Assembly: GCA_944391635.1 (NCBI GenBank)
Contig: CALXUL010000211.1
Location: 1 to 15,889, forward strand
Origin: an uncultured Clostridia bacterium
GTDB lineage: Bacteria; Bacillota; Clostridia; UBA1381
DNA: 15,889 nucleotides
Reading direction: 5' to 3'
The notes beneath the pieces were generated by a model. That model was given only the letters and a program-made list of their open reading frames with translations, did not search any database and had not been told where the DNA came from. A program made the position numbers and the translations under genes. Below, piece by piece: positions 1 to 6,086 of this stretch; positions within the stretch are counted from its first letter, which is position 1, and the number at the start of each line of letters is the position of its first letter.

Positions 1-201
1 AAAAAGCAGGGCGGCGGTATTGCACAAACATTTACCGTAAGACGTCTTTCGTATGGTGTCGGCGTAGAAAAGACCTGGCCGGTAAACTCGCCTAACATTG
101 AAAAGATTGAGGTTTCAAGAAAAGGTAAAGTTAGACGTGCTAAGCTTTATTATCTGCGTGACAGAGTTGGTAAAGCCGCTAAGGTTAAGGAAAGAATTTA
201 A
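1..201 (+). CDS. rplS: 50S ribosomal protein L19, C-terminal part
   Basis: The window opens inside this gene in frame 1 and the frame runs to a TAA at 199-201, giving 66 residues. The visible part contains TFTVRRLSYGVGVEKTWP, then SPNIEKIEVSRKGKVRRAK and KLYYLRDRVGKAAKVKER, which are highly characteristic of the C-terminal half of bacterial L19. L19 binds 23S rRNA at the 30S-50S interface and is part of the mature large subunit. The 5' half, about 50 residues, lies outside the window. It is followed on the same strand by lepB and rbgA, an order familiar from Bacillota (rplS-lepB-rbgA). Identification is firm; only the N-terminus is missing. Confidence 0.96.
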   Translation, partial: KKQGGGIAQTFTVRRLSYGVGVEKTWPVNSPNIEKIEVSRKGKVRRAKLYYLRDRVGKAAKVKERI

Positions 202-225
202 CCTGCTTATCGATGTTATTGAAAT

Positions 226-270
226 TAAAGGCTATGTCTTCCCTATGGCAGGCATAGCTTTTAAATTTCT
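226..270 (+). terminator. Possible weak terminator after rplS
   Basis: An imperfect hairpin lies 25 bases after the L19 stop codon. AAAGGCTATG at 227-236 pairs with CATAGCTTT at 253-261, with one bulged G, and is followed by a T-rich but interrupted tail. The tail is poor, so this may only attenuate transcription. The promoter just downstream makes a boundary here plausible. Confidence 0.4.
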
Positions 271-291
271 TTAATATTATATTAATTTTTA

Positions 292-320
292 TTGCATATA
301 TAAAGGCGTTGTGCTATAAT
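292..320 (+). promoter_or_regulatory. Sigma-A promoter for lepB
   Basis: TTGCAT at 292-297 and a consensus TATAAT at 315-320 are separated by exactly 17 bases. The predicted start site is near 327, giving a leader of about 44 bases before the lepB ATG at 371. The leader carries an AAAGGA ribosome-binding site at 355-360. Confidence 0.75.
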
Positions 321-370
321 ATATAGTAGTGTCTGCTTGTTGCCTGAGGCAAAGAAAGGAATGAGTATAT

Positions 371-1030
371 ATGGGCAGTGAAGAATTAAATAACACCGTT
401 GATGAGGTAAAAAGCACATTTAATCTAAAAAAAGAGGTTTTTGAATGGTTTTATACCATTGTAATTGCCCTGCTTATTGCTTTTATCATAAAAGGTTTTC
501 TTTTTGATTTGGTTGTTGTTGACGGTCCGTCAATGTACCCTACTTTACACGATGGTGACAGGCTTATTATTACAAAACTTAATTATGAACCTGAACAGCA
601 GGATATTATTGTGCTTGATTCTACTTATAAAAACCGCGAGGCATATTACGATACCCTTGGCGACTTGAATACACTTCAAAAAACAATTGAGTATTTTAAG
701 CTTCCTTCTAATTTAAAAAAGAAATATTATGTTAAGCGAATTATCGCAATGCCTGGTCAAACCGTCGATCTAATTGACGGCAAGGTTTATGTAGACGGAA
801 AACAGCTTGACGAGCCTTATTATACCGGTGAGACTTTCGCATATGATTCTGCAATTGAATTTCCGTTTACCGTAAGTGATGACTGTGTATTTGTAATGGG
901 TGATAACCGTCCGCAAAGCAAGGATTCTCGCTCATCTGATTTAGGAGAGGTTCCAATTGATGCAATTTTAGGAAAATGCAGCGTCAGGTTCTGGCCAATC
1001 TCAAGTTTTTGTCTGATTGATCATAACTGA
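371..1030 (+). CDS. lepB: Signal peptidase I (type I, serine-lysine protease)
   Basis: Membrane-bound leader peptidase that removes signal peptides from exported proteins on the outer face of the membrane. The 219-residue protein has a charged cytoplasmic N-terminus, one membrane segment at about 27-46, and then the S26 family boxes. GPSMYPTL places the nucleophile at Ser54, YYVKRIIAMPGQ places the general base at Lys122, and GDNRPQSKDSR at 177-187 is the box containing the conserved Ser/Asp pair. The single membrane segment and short length match Gram-positive enzymes. The ATG at 371 is chosen because AAAGGA lies ten bases upstream; an ATG at 361 runs into a stop after six codons. It has its own promoter and a strong terminator after it. 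The secreted proteins later in this window (fusion lipoprotein apart) are typical clients. Confidence 0.96.
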   Translation: MGSEELNNTVDEVKSTFNLKKEVFEWFYTIVIALLIAFIIKGFLFDLVVVDGPSMYPTLHDGDRLIITKLNYEPEQQDIIVLDSTYKNREAYYDTLGDLNTLQKTIEYFKLPSNLKKKYYVKRIIAMPGQTVDLIDGKVYVDGKQLDEPYYTGETFAYDSAIEFPFTVSDDCVFVMGDNRPQSKDSRSSDLGEVPIDAILGKCSVRFWPISSFCLIDHN

Positions 1031-1039
1031 TAAAACAGC

Positions 1040-1070
1040 GCGGCAGGACTTGTTCCTGCCGCTTATTTTT
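1040..1070 (+). terminator. Intrinsic terminator after lepB
   Basis: A perfect nine-base-pair GC-rich stem, GCGGCAGGA at 1040-1048 with TCCTGCCGC at 1054-1062 and a five-base loop, is followed by TTATTTTT. It begins ten bases after the lepB stop. The next gene starts only 18 bases later, with no promoter seen between, so rbgA probably depends on read-through past this hairpin. Confidence 0.85.
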
Positions 1071-1087
1071 ACGAAAGGATTGATTTT

Positions 1088-1942
1088 ATGGACAACCTCC
1101 AGTGGTATCCCGGGCATATGGCTAAAACCAGGAGGCTTATTGAGGAAAATTTAAAGTATATTGACGCAGTAGTCGAAATTACCGATGCAAGGGTGCCACT
1201 TTCCGGAAGAAATCCCTGCTTTGATGATATTATTACATCAAAACCCAGAGTAATCATTATGAATAAAACAGATTTGGCAGACCCTGACATAAGTAAAGAA
1301 TGGTCAGAATATTTTAAGCATATAGGACTAAATGTTATTCCTGTTAGCTGTGAGAGCGGGCTCGGTATTAAAGAACTAACAAGTCAAATCCGTAATTCAT
1401 TATCTGAAAGGCTTCAAAAAGATGCCTTGCGCGGTGTTAATCGCCCTATTCGCATAATGATGATAGGTATCCCTAACGTTGGTAAGTCTACACTTATAAA
1501 CAGAATCTCAAAAAAGGCAGCCGCAAAAACAGGCGACCGACCAGGCGTTACCAAGTCAAAACAATGGGTTAGACTTCAAAACGGGCTTGAGATGCTCGAC
1601 ACTCCCGGCATACTTCCGCCTAAATTTGATAATCAGGAAATAGCAGAGAAGCTTGCATATACAGGCGCAATACGTGATGAAATTATAGACTGTGAACTGC
1701 TTTGCTGCGAACTGCTTGAGTTTTTACGCGACAATTATCCGCAGAAACTTATAGAAAGATATAAAATAGATTCCAATATTTCAGACAAACAGGGGTATGA
1801 TCTTCTTCTTTTAATCGGAAAGCGCCGAGGTTGTGTAATTTCTGGAGGAGAAATAGATACACAGCGTGCATCCGCTATAATCCTTGATGAGTTTAGAAGC
1901 TCTAAAATAGGCAGAATTACACTCGAACGTCCTGAAAAATAA
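1088..1942 (+). CDS. rbgA: Ribosome biogenesis GTPase RbgA (YlqF), circularly permuted
   Basis: GTPase needed for a late step of 50S subunit assembly, when L16 and neighbouring proteins join the particle. The 284-residue protein shows the circularly permuted G-motif order of the YlqF/YawG family: G4 NKTD at 59-62 and a G5-like VSCES near 86-90 come first, then G1 GIPNVGKS at 127-134, a G2 threonine in PGVT at 152-155 and G3 DTPG at 171-174. The N-terminal WYPGHM motif (6-11) and a helical C-terminal domain (about 190-284) are typical of RbgA. An AAAGGA site lies eight bases before the ATG. It follows lepB as in other Bacillota, but the rnhB gene often found next is absent; instead a convergent HPr-like gene follows. 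Length is normal for the family. Confidence 0.95.
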   Translation: MDNLQWYPGHMAKTRRLIEENLKYIDAVVEITDARVPLSGRNPCFDDIITSKPRVIIMNKTDLADPDISKEWSEYFKHIGLNVIPVSCESGLGIKELTSQIRNSLSERLQKDALRGVNRPIRIMMIGIPNVGKSTLINRISKKAAAKTGDRPGVTKSKQWVRLQNGLEMLDTPGILPPKFDNQEIAEKLAYTGAIRDEIIDCELLCCELLEFLRDNYPQKLIERYKIDSNISDKQGYDLLLLIGKRRGCVISGGEIDTQRASAIILDEFRSSKIGRITLERPEK

Positions 1943-1973
1943 AAAGCGGACTGCTTATTTAGCAGCTCCGCTT
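1931..1973 (-). terminator. Terminator for the HPr-like gene, overlapping the rbgA end
   Basis: A stem of AAGCGGA-CTGC (1944-1954) with GCAG (1962-1965) and TCCGCTT (1967-1973), one bulged C, lies between two convergent genes. Read on the minus strand it is followed by TTTTTATTTTTC, a good intrinsic-terminator tail. On the plus strand no T-run follows, so it serves the minus-strand gene better. The tail overlaps the last codons of rbgA. Confidence 0.75.
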
Positions 1974-1992
1974 CAGATAGCCGAAACAAAAA

Positions 1993-2223
1993 TTAATCAA
2001 CAATGAATCTCTTAAGTTCAGCCATGAACTCTTCACAGTCATCGCTATGTACTTCTACCTTAATAGGCTTAGAGAGATTAAGACTGAAGATACCCATAAT
2101 TGATTTAGCGTCAACAACATATCTGCCTGATGTAAGGTCTACATCAAAGTCATATTTTGACACAATGTTTACAAAATCCTTAACATCGTTAATAGAGTTG
2201 ATCATAAGATTAAATGTTTTCAT
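1993..2223 (-). CDS. HPr-family protein lacking the active-site histidine
   Basis: A 76-residue protein related to HPr, the phosphocarrier of the sugar phosphotransferase system. Similarity is clearest in the middle, SGRYVVDAKSIMGIFSL (32-48), which matches the HPr region around regulatory Ser46; Ser41 is the equivalent residue. The N-terminal region where HPr has GIHARPA around His15 reads NSINDVKDFV instead, so the phospho-accepting histidine and neighbouring arginine are missing. It therefore cannot act as an ordinary PTS phosphocarrier. By inference it could be a regulatory HPr paralogue, possibly still seen by HPr kinase or a partner such as CcpA. A strong AAGGAGGAG ribosome-binding site lies before the ATG, with its own promoter and terminator, so it is a single-gene unit. 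Fold assignment is fairly sure; function is not. Confidence 0.75.
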   Translation of the reverse strand: MKTFNLMINSINDVKDFVNIVSKYDFDVDLTSGRYVVDAKSIMGIFSLNLSKPIKVEVHSDDCEEFMAELKRFIVD

Positions 2224-2238
2224 GTCTTGCTCCTCCTT

Positions 2239-2276
2239 TATTCTTGAAAGCTATATTTTATCTGCTTTCAAGAATA
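2239..2276. repeat. Perfect 13-bp inverted repeat at the start of the HPr-like transcript
   Basis: TATTCTTGAAAGC at 2239-2251 and GCTTTCAAGAATA at 2264-2276 are exact inverted copies separated by 12 bases. One arm runs from the -10 box into the predicted start site near 2269 and the other directly abuts the AAGGAGGAG ribosome-binding site. The position suits a repressor operator; the inner part could also fold as a leader hairpin beside the Shine-Dalgarno sequence. Confidence 0.7.
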
Positions 2277-2304
2277 TAATATATCATTTTTATAATTAAG
2301 TCAA
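2276..2304 (-). promoter_or_regulatory. Sigma-A promoter for the HPr-like gene
   Basis: Read on the minus strand, TTGACT (2304-2299) and TATTAT (2281-2276) are separated by 17 bases. The predicted start near 2269 leaves a leader of about 45 bases before the ATG at 2223. The -10 box touches the outer arm of the inverted repeat. Confidence 0.75.
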
Positions 2305-2428
2305 TACAATTTTTGCCTTAATAATAAAATTTATCAATTTTGCCGACTGGCAGTAAAAGAATAATAAGTTTAATAGTCAGTTTGATAATAAAATCAAATT
2401 ATATTATAACAAAGGATGTGCTAAAGTT

Positions 2429-3709
2429 TTGAAAAGCGTTGCATTTTGCACACTTGGCTGCAAAGTAAACCAATATGAAACAGAGTGCCTCAGAGAAATG
2501 TTTTTAAAAGCCGGATACTGTGAGGCAGATTTTGATAGTTATGCTGATGTATACATTATAAATACCTGCACTGTGACTTCAATAAGTGACAGAAAATCCC
2601 GTCAAATGATTAGGCGTGCAAAACGTAATAATCCTGACGCTTACATTGTTGTGTGTGGCTGTTATGCACAGACTGCACCTGAAAAGGTAGCTGAAATTGA
2701 CGGTGTTGATTTGATAATTGGCTCTCATGATAAGTCGAAAATTCTTGAATATGTAAATTTACACAAAGAAGAATGTGCGGTATGCGATATAATGCATAAT
2801 CATCATTTTGAGAAGATGTCATCATCAGAGCAATCTCACAGGAGTCGGGCGTATGTCAAAATCCAGGATGGATGCAGCCAATTTTGTTCTTACTGTATAA
2901 TACCATATGCAAGAGGACCAATACGCAGCCGTCCTGTAAATGAAATTCTTGAAGAAAGCAAAATTCTTGCAGAAAAAGGATTCAGCGAACTGGTTTATGT
3001 TGGTATACATGTTGCCTCATATGGACTTGACACCAAAGAAACTGATCTTGCAGGACTATTATGTCTGGCAAACGAAATTACCGGCATTAAAAGAATACGC
3101 CTCAGTTCAATAGAGCCAATGACATTAAATGCTGACTTTTGCAAAAAAATCAGCAAATGCGATAAGCTATGTCGGCATTTCCATTTATCACTCCAGAGCG
3201 GATGCGATGATACATTAAAGAGAATGAACCGGAGATACACAACATCACAATATAAAGAAATAGTAGATGGGCTTAGAAAAAACTTTCCCGAATGTGCTAT
3301 TACAACCGACATAATGGTAGGCTTCCCAGGCGAAACTGACGAAGAATTTAACGCATCATATGAATTTGTTAAAAATATTGAGTTTTCAGATGCCCATATC
3401 TTTAAGTATTCAAGAAGACGCGGAACTCCTGCTGACAAAATGCCAAATCAAATATCTCCAGAAAAGAAAGATTTACGCAGTAAACAAATGATTGAAATTT
3501 GCAAAAAAACACGTGACAAATATCTTGATACATTTACCGGCAAAACTCTTGAAGTTCTATTTGAGGAAAAAAGCGGAGAATTCTGGCAAGGAAAAACTAC
3601 AAACTACATAACTGTATTAGTAAAATCAAATTTAGAGCTTGAAGGCAGTTATCAAAACGTACTCATTAAAAATCACGTAGATGGTGTAGCATTTGGTGAT
3701 TTAGTTTGA
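2429..3709 (+). CDS. mtaB: tRNA (N6-threonylcarbamoyladenosine37-C2) methylthiotransferase
   Basis: Radical-SAM enzyme that adds a methylthio group to t6A at position 37 of ANN-decoding tRNAs, giving ms2t6A. The 426-residue protein has the three methylthiotransferase domains in order. An N-terminal UPF0004 domain has cluster cysteines in TLGCKVNQYE (Cys11), NTCTVT (Cys47) and CGCYA (Cys78). The radical-SAM domain has the CxxxCxxC motif at Cys149, Cys153 and Cys156 (CSQFCSYC), followed by PYARGPIRSRP. A TRAM domain occupies about 370-426. The LGCKVNQYE start distinguishes MtaB from MiaB and RimO. The start codon is TTG at 2429, supported by AAAGGA at 2411-2416 (12-base spacing, slightly long) and by the fit of the family N-terminus; an ATG at 2416 stops at once. 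No convincing promoter is seen in the preceding AT-rich gap. Confidence 0.95.
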   Translation: MKSVAFCTLGCKVNQYETECLREMFLKAGYCEADFDSYADVYIINTCTVTSISDRKSRQMIRRAKRNNPDAYIVVCGCYAQTAPEKVAEIDGVDLIIGSHDKSKILEYVNLHKEECAVCDIMHNHHFEKMSSSEQSHRSRAYVKIQDGCSQFCSYCIIPYARGPIRSRPVNEILEESKILAEKGFSELVYVGIHVASYGLDTKETDLAGLLCLANEITGIKRIRLSSIEPMTLNADFCKKISKCDKLCRHFHLSLQSGCDDTLKRMNRRYTTSQYKEIVDGLRKNFPECAITTDIMVGFPGETDEEFNASYEFVKNIEFSDAHIFKYSRRRGTPADKMPNQISPEKKDLRSKQMIEICKKTRDKYLDTFTGKTLEVLFEEKSGEFWQGKTTNYITVLVKSNLELEGSYQNVLIKNHVDGVAFGDLV

Positions 3710-3825
3710 TTTGTTTGATGAATTTCATCATATAAATTAAACCTGTCAAGTTTTTTAAGAAGTTCAGAAACTCTTTCATCAATTGAAGTATTGTCTGCAT
3801 TTTGAAAAATATGCTGTGTCTTCAC
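3673..3825 (-). CDS. Small protein of unknown function (50 residues)
   Basis: I do not recognise this protein. It begins with GTG at 3825 behind an excellent ribosome-binding site, AAGGGAGGTGG at 3840-3830, and ends at TGA 3673-3675. It is hydrophilic and mixed-charge, with a likely amphipathic helix in SIDERVSELLKKLDRFNLYD and a polar Asn/Thr/Ser-rich tail. There is no signal peptide, membrane segment or metal-binding motif. Its last 37 bases are antisense to the end of mtaB, and its start is divergent from ruvX, with 72 bases between the two start codons. The strong ribosome-binding site and helical middle argue for a real gene; the low-complexity tail, which reads through mtaB antisense, is a caution. 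It could be a small regulatory or DNA-associated protein, but nothing in the sequence decides. Confidence 0.5.
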   Translation of the reverse strand: MKTQHIFQNADNTSIDERVSELLKKLDRFNLYDEIHQTNQTKSPNATPST

Positions 3826-3897
3826 ACAACCACCTCCCTTTTGTGTTAATTGTAATATATGTTGTGTACAAAAAAACGGACTGTAAAGGAGTTTATA

Positions 3898-4314
3898 ATG
3901 AATAGGATACTCGGAATTGATTTTGGTGACAAAAGAATAGGTATAGCTGTGAGCGATGTGCTTGGTTTTGGTGCGCATGGAATAGGAACTGTTATTAATA
4001 AAAATTCTGCTTCTACAATGGCTGAAATATCAAAAATGCTTAAAGAGTACCAACCAGAAAAAATAGTGGTGGGAATGCCAAAAAATATGGACGGGACACT
4101 TGGCTTTCGAGCGGAGGCAACTGAAGAGTTCATAAAAAAACTTTCTGAAATATATAGCGGTGAAATTGTAAGATGGGACGAACGCTTAACGACAGTTGGG
4201 GCAACAAGATTTTTAAACGAAACCAATACACGCGGAAAAAAGCGCAAAAATGTTATTGATACTGTTTCTGCTTGCCTTATTTTAGAAGGGTATCTTCAGA
4301 CTATTAAAAATTAG
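3898..4314 (+). CDS. ruvX: RuvX/YqgF family RNase H-fold nuclease
   Basis: A 138-residue RNase H-fold protein of the YqgF/RuvX family, linked to Holliday-junction resolution and, in some bacteria, to pre-16S rRNA 5'-end maturation. The catalytic acids appear as Asp8 in GIDFGDKRIG, the glutamate of VRWDERLTT (91-99) and Asp121 in DTVSA. The conserved VVGMPKNMDGT loop (57-67) is also present. The ATG at 3898 is chosen because AAAGGAG (3885-3891) sits six bases before it and the next residues, MNRILGIDFGDKRIG, are the usual start of the family; an in-frame upstream start at 3859 lacks a ribosome-binding site. It is followed by a DUF1292 gene, as in Bacillus (yrrK-yrzB). Length is typical. No clear promoter was found upstream. 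Confidence 0.94.
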   Translation: MNRILGIDFGDKRIGIAVSDVLGFGAHGIGTVINKNSASTMAEISKMLKEYQPEKIVVGMPKNMDGTLGFRAEATEEFIKKLSEIYSGEIVRWDERLTTVGATRFLNETNTRGKKRKNVIDTVSACLILEGYLQTIKN

Positions 4315-4343
4315 TTGACAAAATCTGCAGCATATTATAAAAT
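4315..4343 (+). promoter_or_regulatory. Promoter for the DUF1292 gene
   Basis: A consensus TTGACA at 4315-4320 starts directly after the ruvX stop. TAAAAT follows at 4338-4343 after 17 bases (or TATAAA at 4336-4341 after 15). The predicted start near 4350 gives a leader of about 57 bases. The yrzB-type gene can therefore be expressed independently of ruvX. Confidence 0.7.
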
Positions 4344-4406
4344 ATATGCGGCGAGATTATATTTTATAAATAATTTGCAAAAACTAAACTTATGAGGTGA
4401 GCATAC

Positions 4407-4679
4407 ATGGAAGATAACATTATAATCCTTGAAGATGATAACGGTAACCAAATTGAATTTGCTGTTATAGACGTCTATGAATTAAACGGAAATACTTACT
4501 TTGCTATGGTTGAGGTTGTTGAAGCAGGTCAGGATGAAAGTGATGAAGTTCTGATAATGAAAGTTGACCGGCCGGAAGCTGAGGACGCTGAACTCGTTGT
4601 TGTGGACGACGATGACGAACTTCAAGCCGCATTTGACGAGTTTTTAAGGCGTGATGAAGAAGAATACAAAGATGAATAA
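4407..4679 (+). CDS. yrzB: DUF1292 (YrzB-like) acidic small protein
   Basis: A 90-residue, very acidic protein. The opening MEDNIIILEDDNGNQIEF, followed by VIDVYELNGNTYFAMVE and a C-terminal run rich in Asp and Glu, is typical of DUF1292, the family of Bacillus YrzB. Its molecular role is not established. In many Bacillota it follows ruvX, as here, in the alaS-yrzL-ruvX-yrzB neighbourhood. It has no signal peptide or membrane segment and is predicted to be cytoplasmic. GAGGTGA at 4394-4400 is the ribosome-binding site. It has its own promoter just after ruvX. No hairpin terminator was seen after it, only a T-run at 4684-4691. Family assignment is good; function is open. Confidence 0.88.
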   Translation: MEDNIIILEDDNGNQIEFAVIDVYELNGNTYFAMVEVVEAGQDESDEVLIMKVDRPEAEDAELVVVDDDDELQAAFDEFLRRDEEEYKDE

Positions 4680-4776
4680 AGTATTTTTTTTAAACTATTG
4701 AAATTTATTTGATTTTATGTTATTATAATTACAGAAAATATCCCTGCAATTCACGTATATAGTCATTTTTTTTACC

Positions 4777-4933
4777 AACACTTCTTATAAGGGACGCAAA
4801 CTCTTTGTACGGCGTATACGCCTCCTTTCCTTTATGGACTGCCAGTGGACATATAAAGTACGAAGGAGCAGCCCACCTGCATTGGCAGGTAGAAACTTTG
4901 GCTTTTTGTACGGTCTGTGCGGGGTGTTTTTTT
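4777..4933 (+). ncRNA. ssrS: Structured RNA resembling 6S RNA
   Basis: About 157 bases with no convincing reading frame fold as 6S RNA does. A closing stem pairs AACACTTC (4777-4784) with GGGGTGTT (4921-4928), and T7 at 4927-4933 forms a terminator-like end. A long irregular terminal hairpin pairs CTCCTT (4822-4827) with AAGGAG (4863-4868) and CTTTAT (4830-4835) with ATAAAG (4853-4858). The unpaired 3' side of the centre holds a small hairpin, ACCTGC (4875-4880) with GCAGGT (4885-4890), followed by AGAAAC, like the small helix on the 3' side of the 6S bubble in other bacteria. 6S RNA binds housekeeping RNA polymerase as a promoter mimic. A possible -10, TATAGT at 4758-4763, lacks a good -35. 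The alternative is a manA leader, since the manA ribosome-binding site lies 13 bases beyond. Confidence 0.55.
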
Positions 4934-4960
4934 ATATTAATGTATAGAAAGGTTTATGTT

Positions 4961-5905
4961 ATGAGTATTAAGTCACCAGTCAGGCTATTACCTGCATTTA
5001 AAGATTATATTTGGGGCGGACGAAAATTAGTTCAAGACTATAATAAAGTATGCTCTTTGGATAAAGTTGCCGAAAGCTGGGAGCTGTCAGCTCACAAAGA
5101 TGGCAGCAGCATAATAAACGGCGGAGATTTTGATAAAATGCTGTTTTCAGATTATATAAATAAATACGGCAATGACGTTCTTGGTGAAAGAGCAAAAAAA
5201 TTTGACTTCTTCCCTATTTTAATTAAATTTATTGATGCAAAGGATAATTTATCTGTTCAGGTGCATCCCAATGATGAATATGCTAAGGAAAAAGAAGGCG
5301 AATACGGCAAAACAGAAATGTGGTATGTTCTTGATGCAGAACCTGGTGCATATCTTTATTTTGGTTTTAACTCCAAAATATCCAAAGAAGAATTTTTGCA
5401 ACGAATAAAGGATAATACCATAACAGAGGTTTTAAATAAAGTAGATGTCAAAAAAGGCGATGTATTCTTTATTGAATCAGGTACTGTGCACGCAATCGGC
5501 GCAGGAATGGTAATTTGCGAAATACAGCAAAACTCAAATACTACATATCGCGTTTACGACTATGACAGACGCGATAAGGATGGTAATCCAAGACCTCTGC
5601 ATATAGAAAAAGCCTCAGAGGTGGCAGTATTGGCTCCGCCAAAAATTTCTAATAGCTTTTCTGACGCTGATACTCTTGCCGAATGTAAGTATTTTAATGT
5701 AAAAAAATATGTGATTGATACTTCAAAAACATTTACTTGTACTGATGAATGTTTTACTTCAGTAATTGTAACTGATGGCTCTGGCACTTTATATATGAAT
5801 GAAGAGTCATTCACCCTCAAGAAAGGCGACAGTTTGTTTATACCTGCTCAAAATTCAAGTTTTTCTGTTGAGGGTAATCTTGAAATATTGCTTACAACAG
5901 TTTAA
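4961..5905 (+). CDS. manA: Mannose-6-phosphate isomerase, class I
   Basis: Zinc enzyme that interconverts mannose 6-phosphate and fructose 6-phosphate, feeding mannose into glycolysis or supplying mannose units for glycans. The 314-residue protein is the short Bacillota form. Metal ligands of the cupin fold are visible: Gln100 and His102 in SVQVHPNDEYA, Glu119 in GKTEMWYVL and His177 in GTVHAIGAGM. YRVYDYDRR (196-204) supplies the conserved substrate arginine, Arg197. A second, smaller beta domain occupies about 240-314. The ATG at 4961 is chosen because AGAAAGG (4946-4952) lies eight bases upstream and the protein then starts MSIKSPVRLLPAFKDYIWGG, as in relatives; a longer frame upstream runs through the structured RNA and is not credible. 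A strong terminator follows. Confidence 0.94.
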   Translation: MSIKSPVRLLPAFKDYIWGGRKLVQDYNKVCSLDKVAESWELSAHKDGSSIINGGDFDKMLFSDYINKYGNDVLGERAKKFDFFPILIKFIDAKDNLSVQVHPNDEYAKEKEGEYGKTEMWYVLDAEPGAYLYFGFNSKISKEEFLQRIKDNTITEVLNKVDVKKGDVFFIESGTVHAIGAGMVICEIQQNSNTTYRVYDYDRRDKDGNPRPLHIEKASEVAVLAPPKISNSFSDADTLAECKYFNVKKYVIDTSKTFTCTDECFTSVIVTDGSGTLYMNEESFTLKKGDSLFIPAQNSSFSVEGNLEILLTTV

Positions 5906-5920
5906 TGCAGAAAATATATT

Positions 5921-5957
5921 AAAAAAGCTGAACGACTTTAATCGTTCAGCTTTTTTT
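5921..5957 (+). terminator. Intrinsic terminator after manA
   Basis: A perfect stem of GCTGAACGA (5926-5934) and TCGTTCAGC (5942-5950) with a seven-base loop is preceded by six As and followed by seven Ts. It begins 15 bases after the manA stop. The flanking A and T runs would also allow termination from the other side. Confidence 0.92.
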
Positions 5958-5967
5958 GTAAAACGAA

Positions 5968-5990
5968 AACCACGCGATAGTCGCGTGGTT
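5968..5990. repeat. Left-end subterminal hairpin of the IS200 remnant
   Basis: AACCACGCGA (5968-5977) and TCGCGTGGTT (5981-5990) form a perfect ten-base-pair stem with a three-base loop. IS200-type elements carry such palindromes near their ends, where TnpA recognises them as single-stranded hairpins. There is no T-run, so it is not a terminator. Confidence 0.75.
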
Positions 5991-6015
5991 CAGTAGAGGT
6001 TAACAGATGTACAGA

Positions 6016-6082
6016 AAAATCCTCCTTTTGTGGTATAATGAAAAAGACCTACCAGTCGATTTCAAAACAAAAGGAGGATTTT
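6016..6082 (+). promoter_or_regulatory. Inverted repeat that would mask the tnpA ribosome-binding site
   Basis: AAAATCCTCCTTTTGT (6016-6031) is the exact complement of ACAAAAGGAGGATTTT (6067-6082). The second arm contains the AAGGAGG Shine-Dalgarno sequence of tnpA. A transcript entering from outside would contain both arms and hide the ribosome-binding site. The element's own promoter lies between the arms, so its own transcript would lack the first arm. Confidence 0.75.
6031..6039 (+). promoter_or_regulatory. Extended -10 promoter inside the IS remnant
   Basis: TGGTATAAT at 6031-6039 is a TGn-TATAAT extended -10 element. No good -35 lies at the right distance, which such promoters tolerate. 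The predicted start is near 6046, between the arms of the inverted repeat. Confidence 0.5.
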
Positions 6083-6086
6083 ATCT

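Noticed and set aside
361..381. Alternative ATG for lepB at 361
   Set aside because: It runs into a stop codon after six codons and lies directly against the ribosome-binding site.
2382..2410. TTGATA and TATAAC 17 bases apart upstream of mtaB
   Set aside because: The start site would fall at or after the AAAGGA ribosome-binding site of mtaB, leaving no usable leader.
3713..3735. Short palindrome TGATGA/TCATCA after mtaB as a terminator
   Set aside because: The stem is only six AT-rich pairs and no T-run follows.
4684..4691. T-run after the DUF1292 gene as a terminator
   Set aside because: No stem-forming sequence precedes it.
4840..4880. Similarity of the GAAGGAGCAGCC stretch to the SRP RNA tip (GGAAGGAAGCAGC)
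   Set aside because: The GGAA tetraloop and symmetric internal loop of SRP domain IV cannot be formed here; the arrangement of stems fits 6S RNA better.
4805..4960. N-terminal extension of manA through the structured RNA
   Set aside because: No ribosome-binding site precedes the early start, the added residues do not resemble ManA, and the ATG at 4961 has a good AGAAAGG site.
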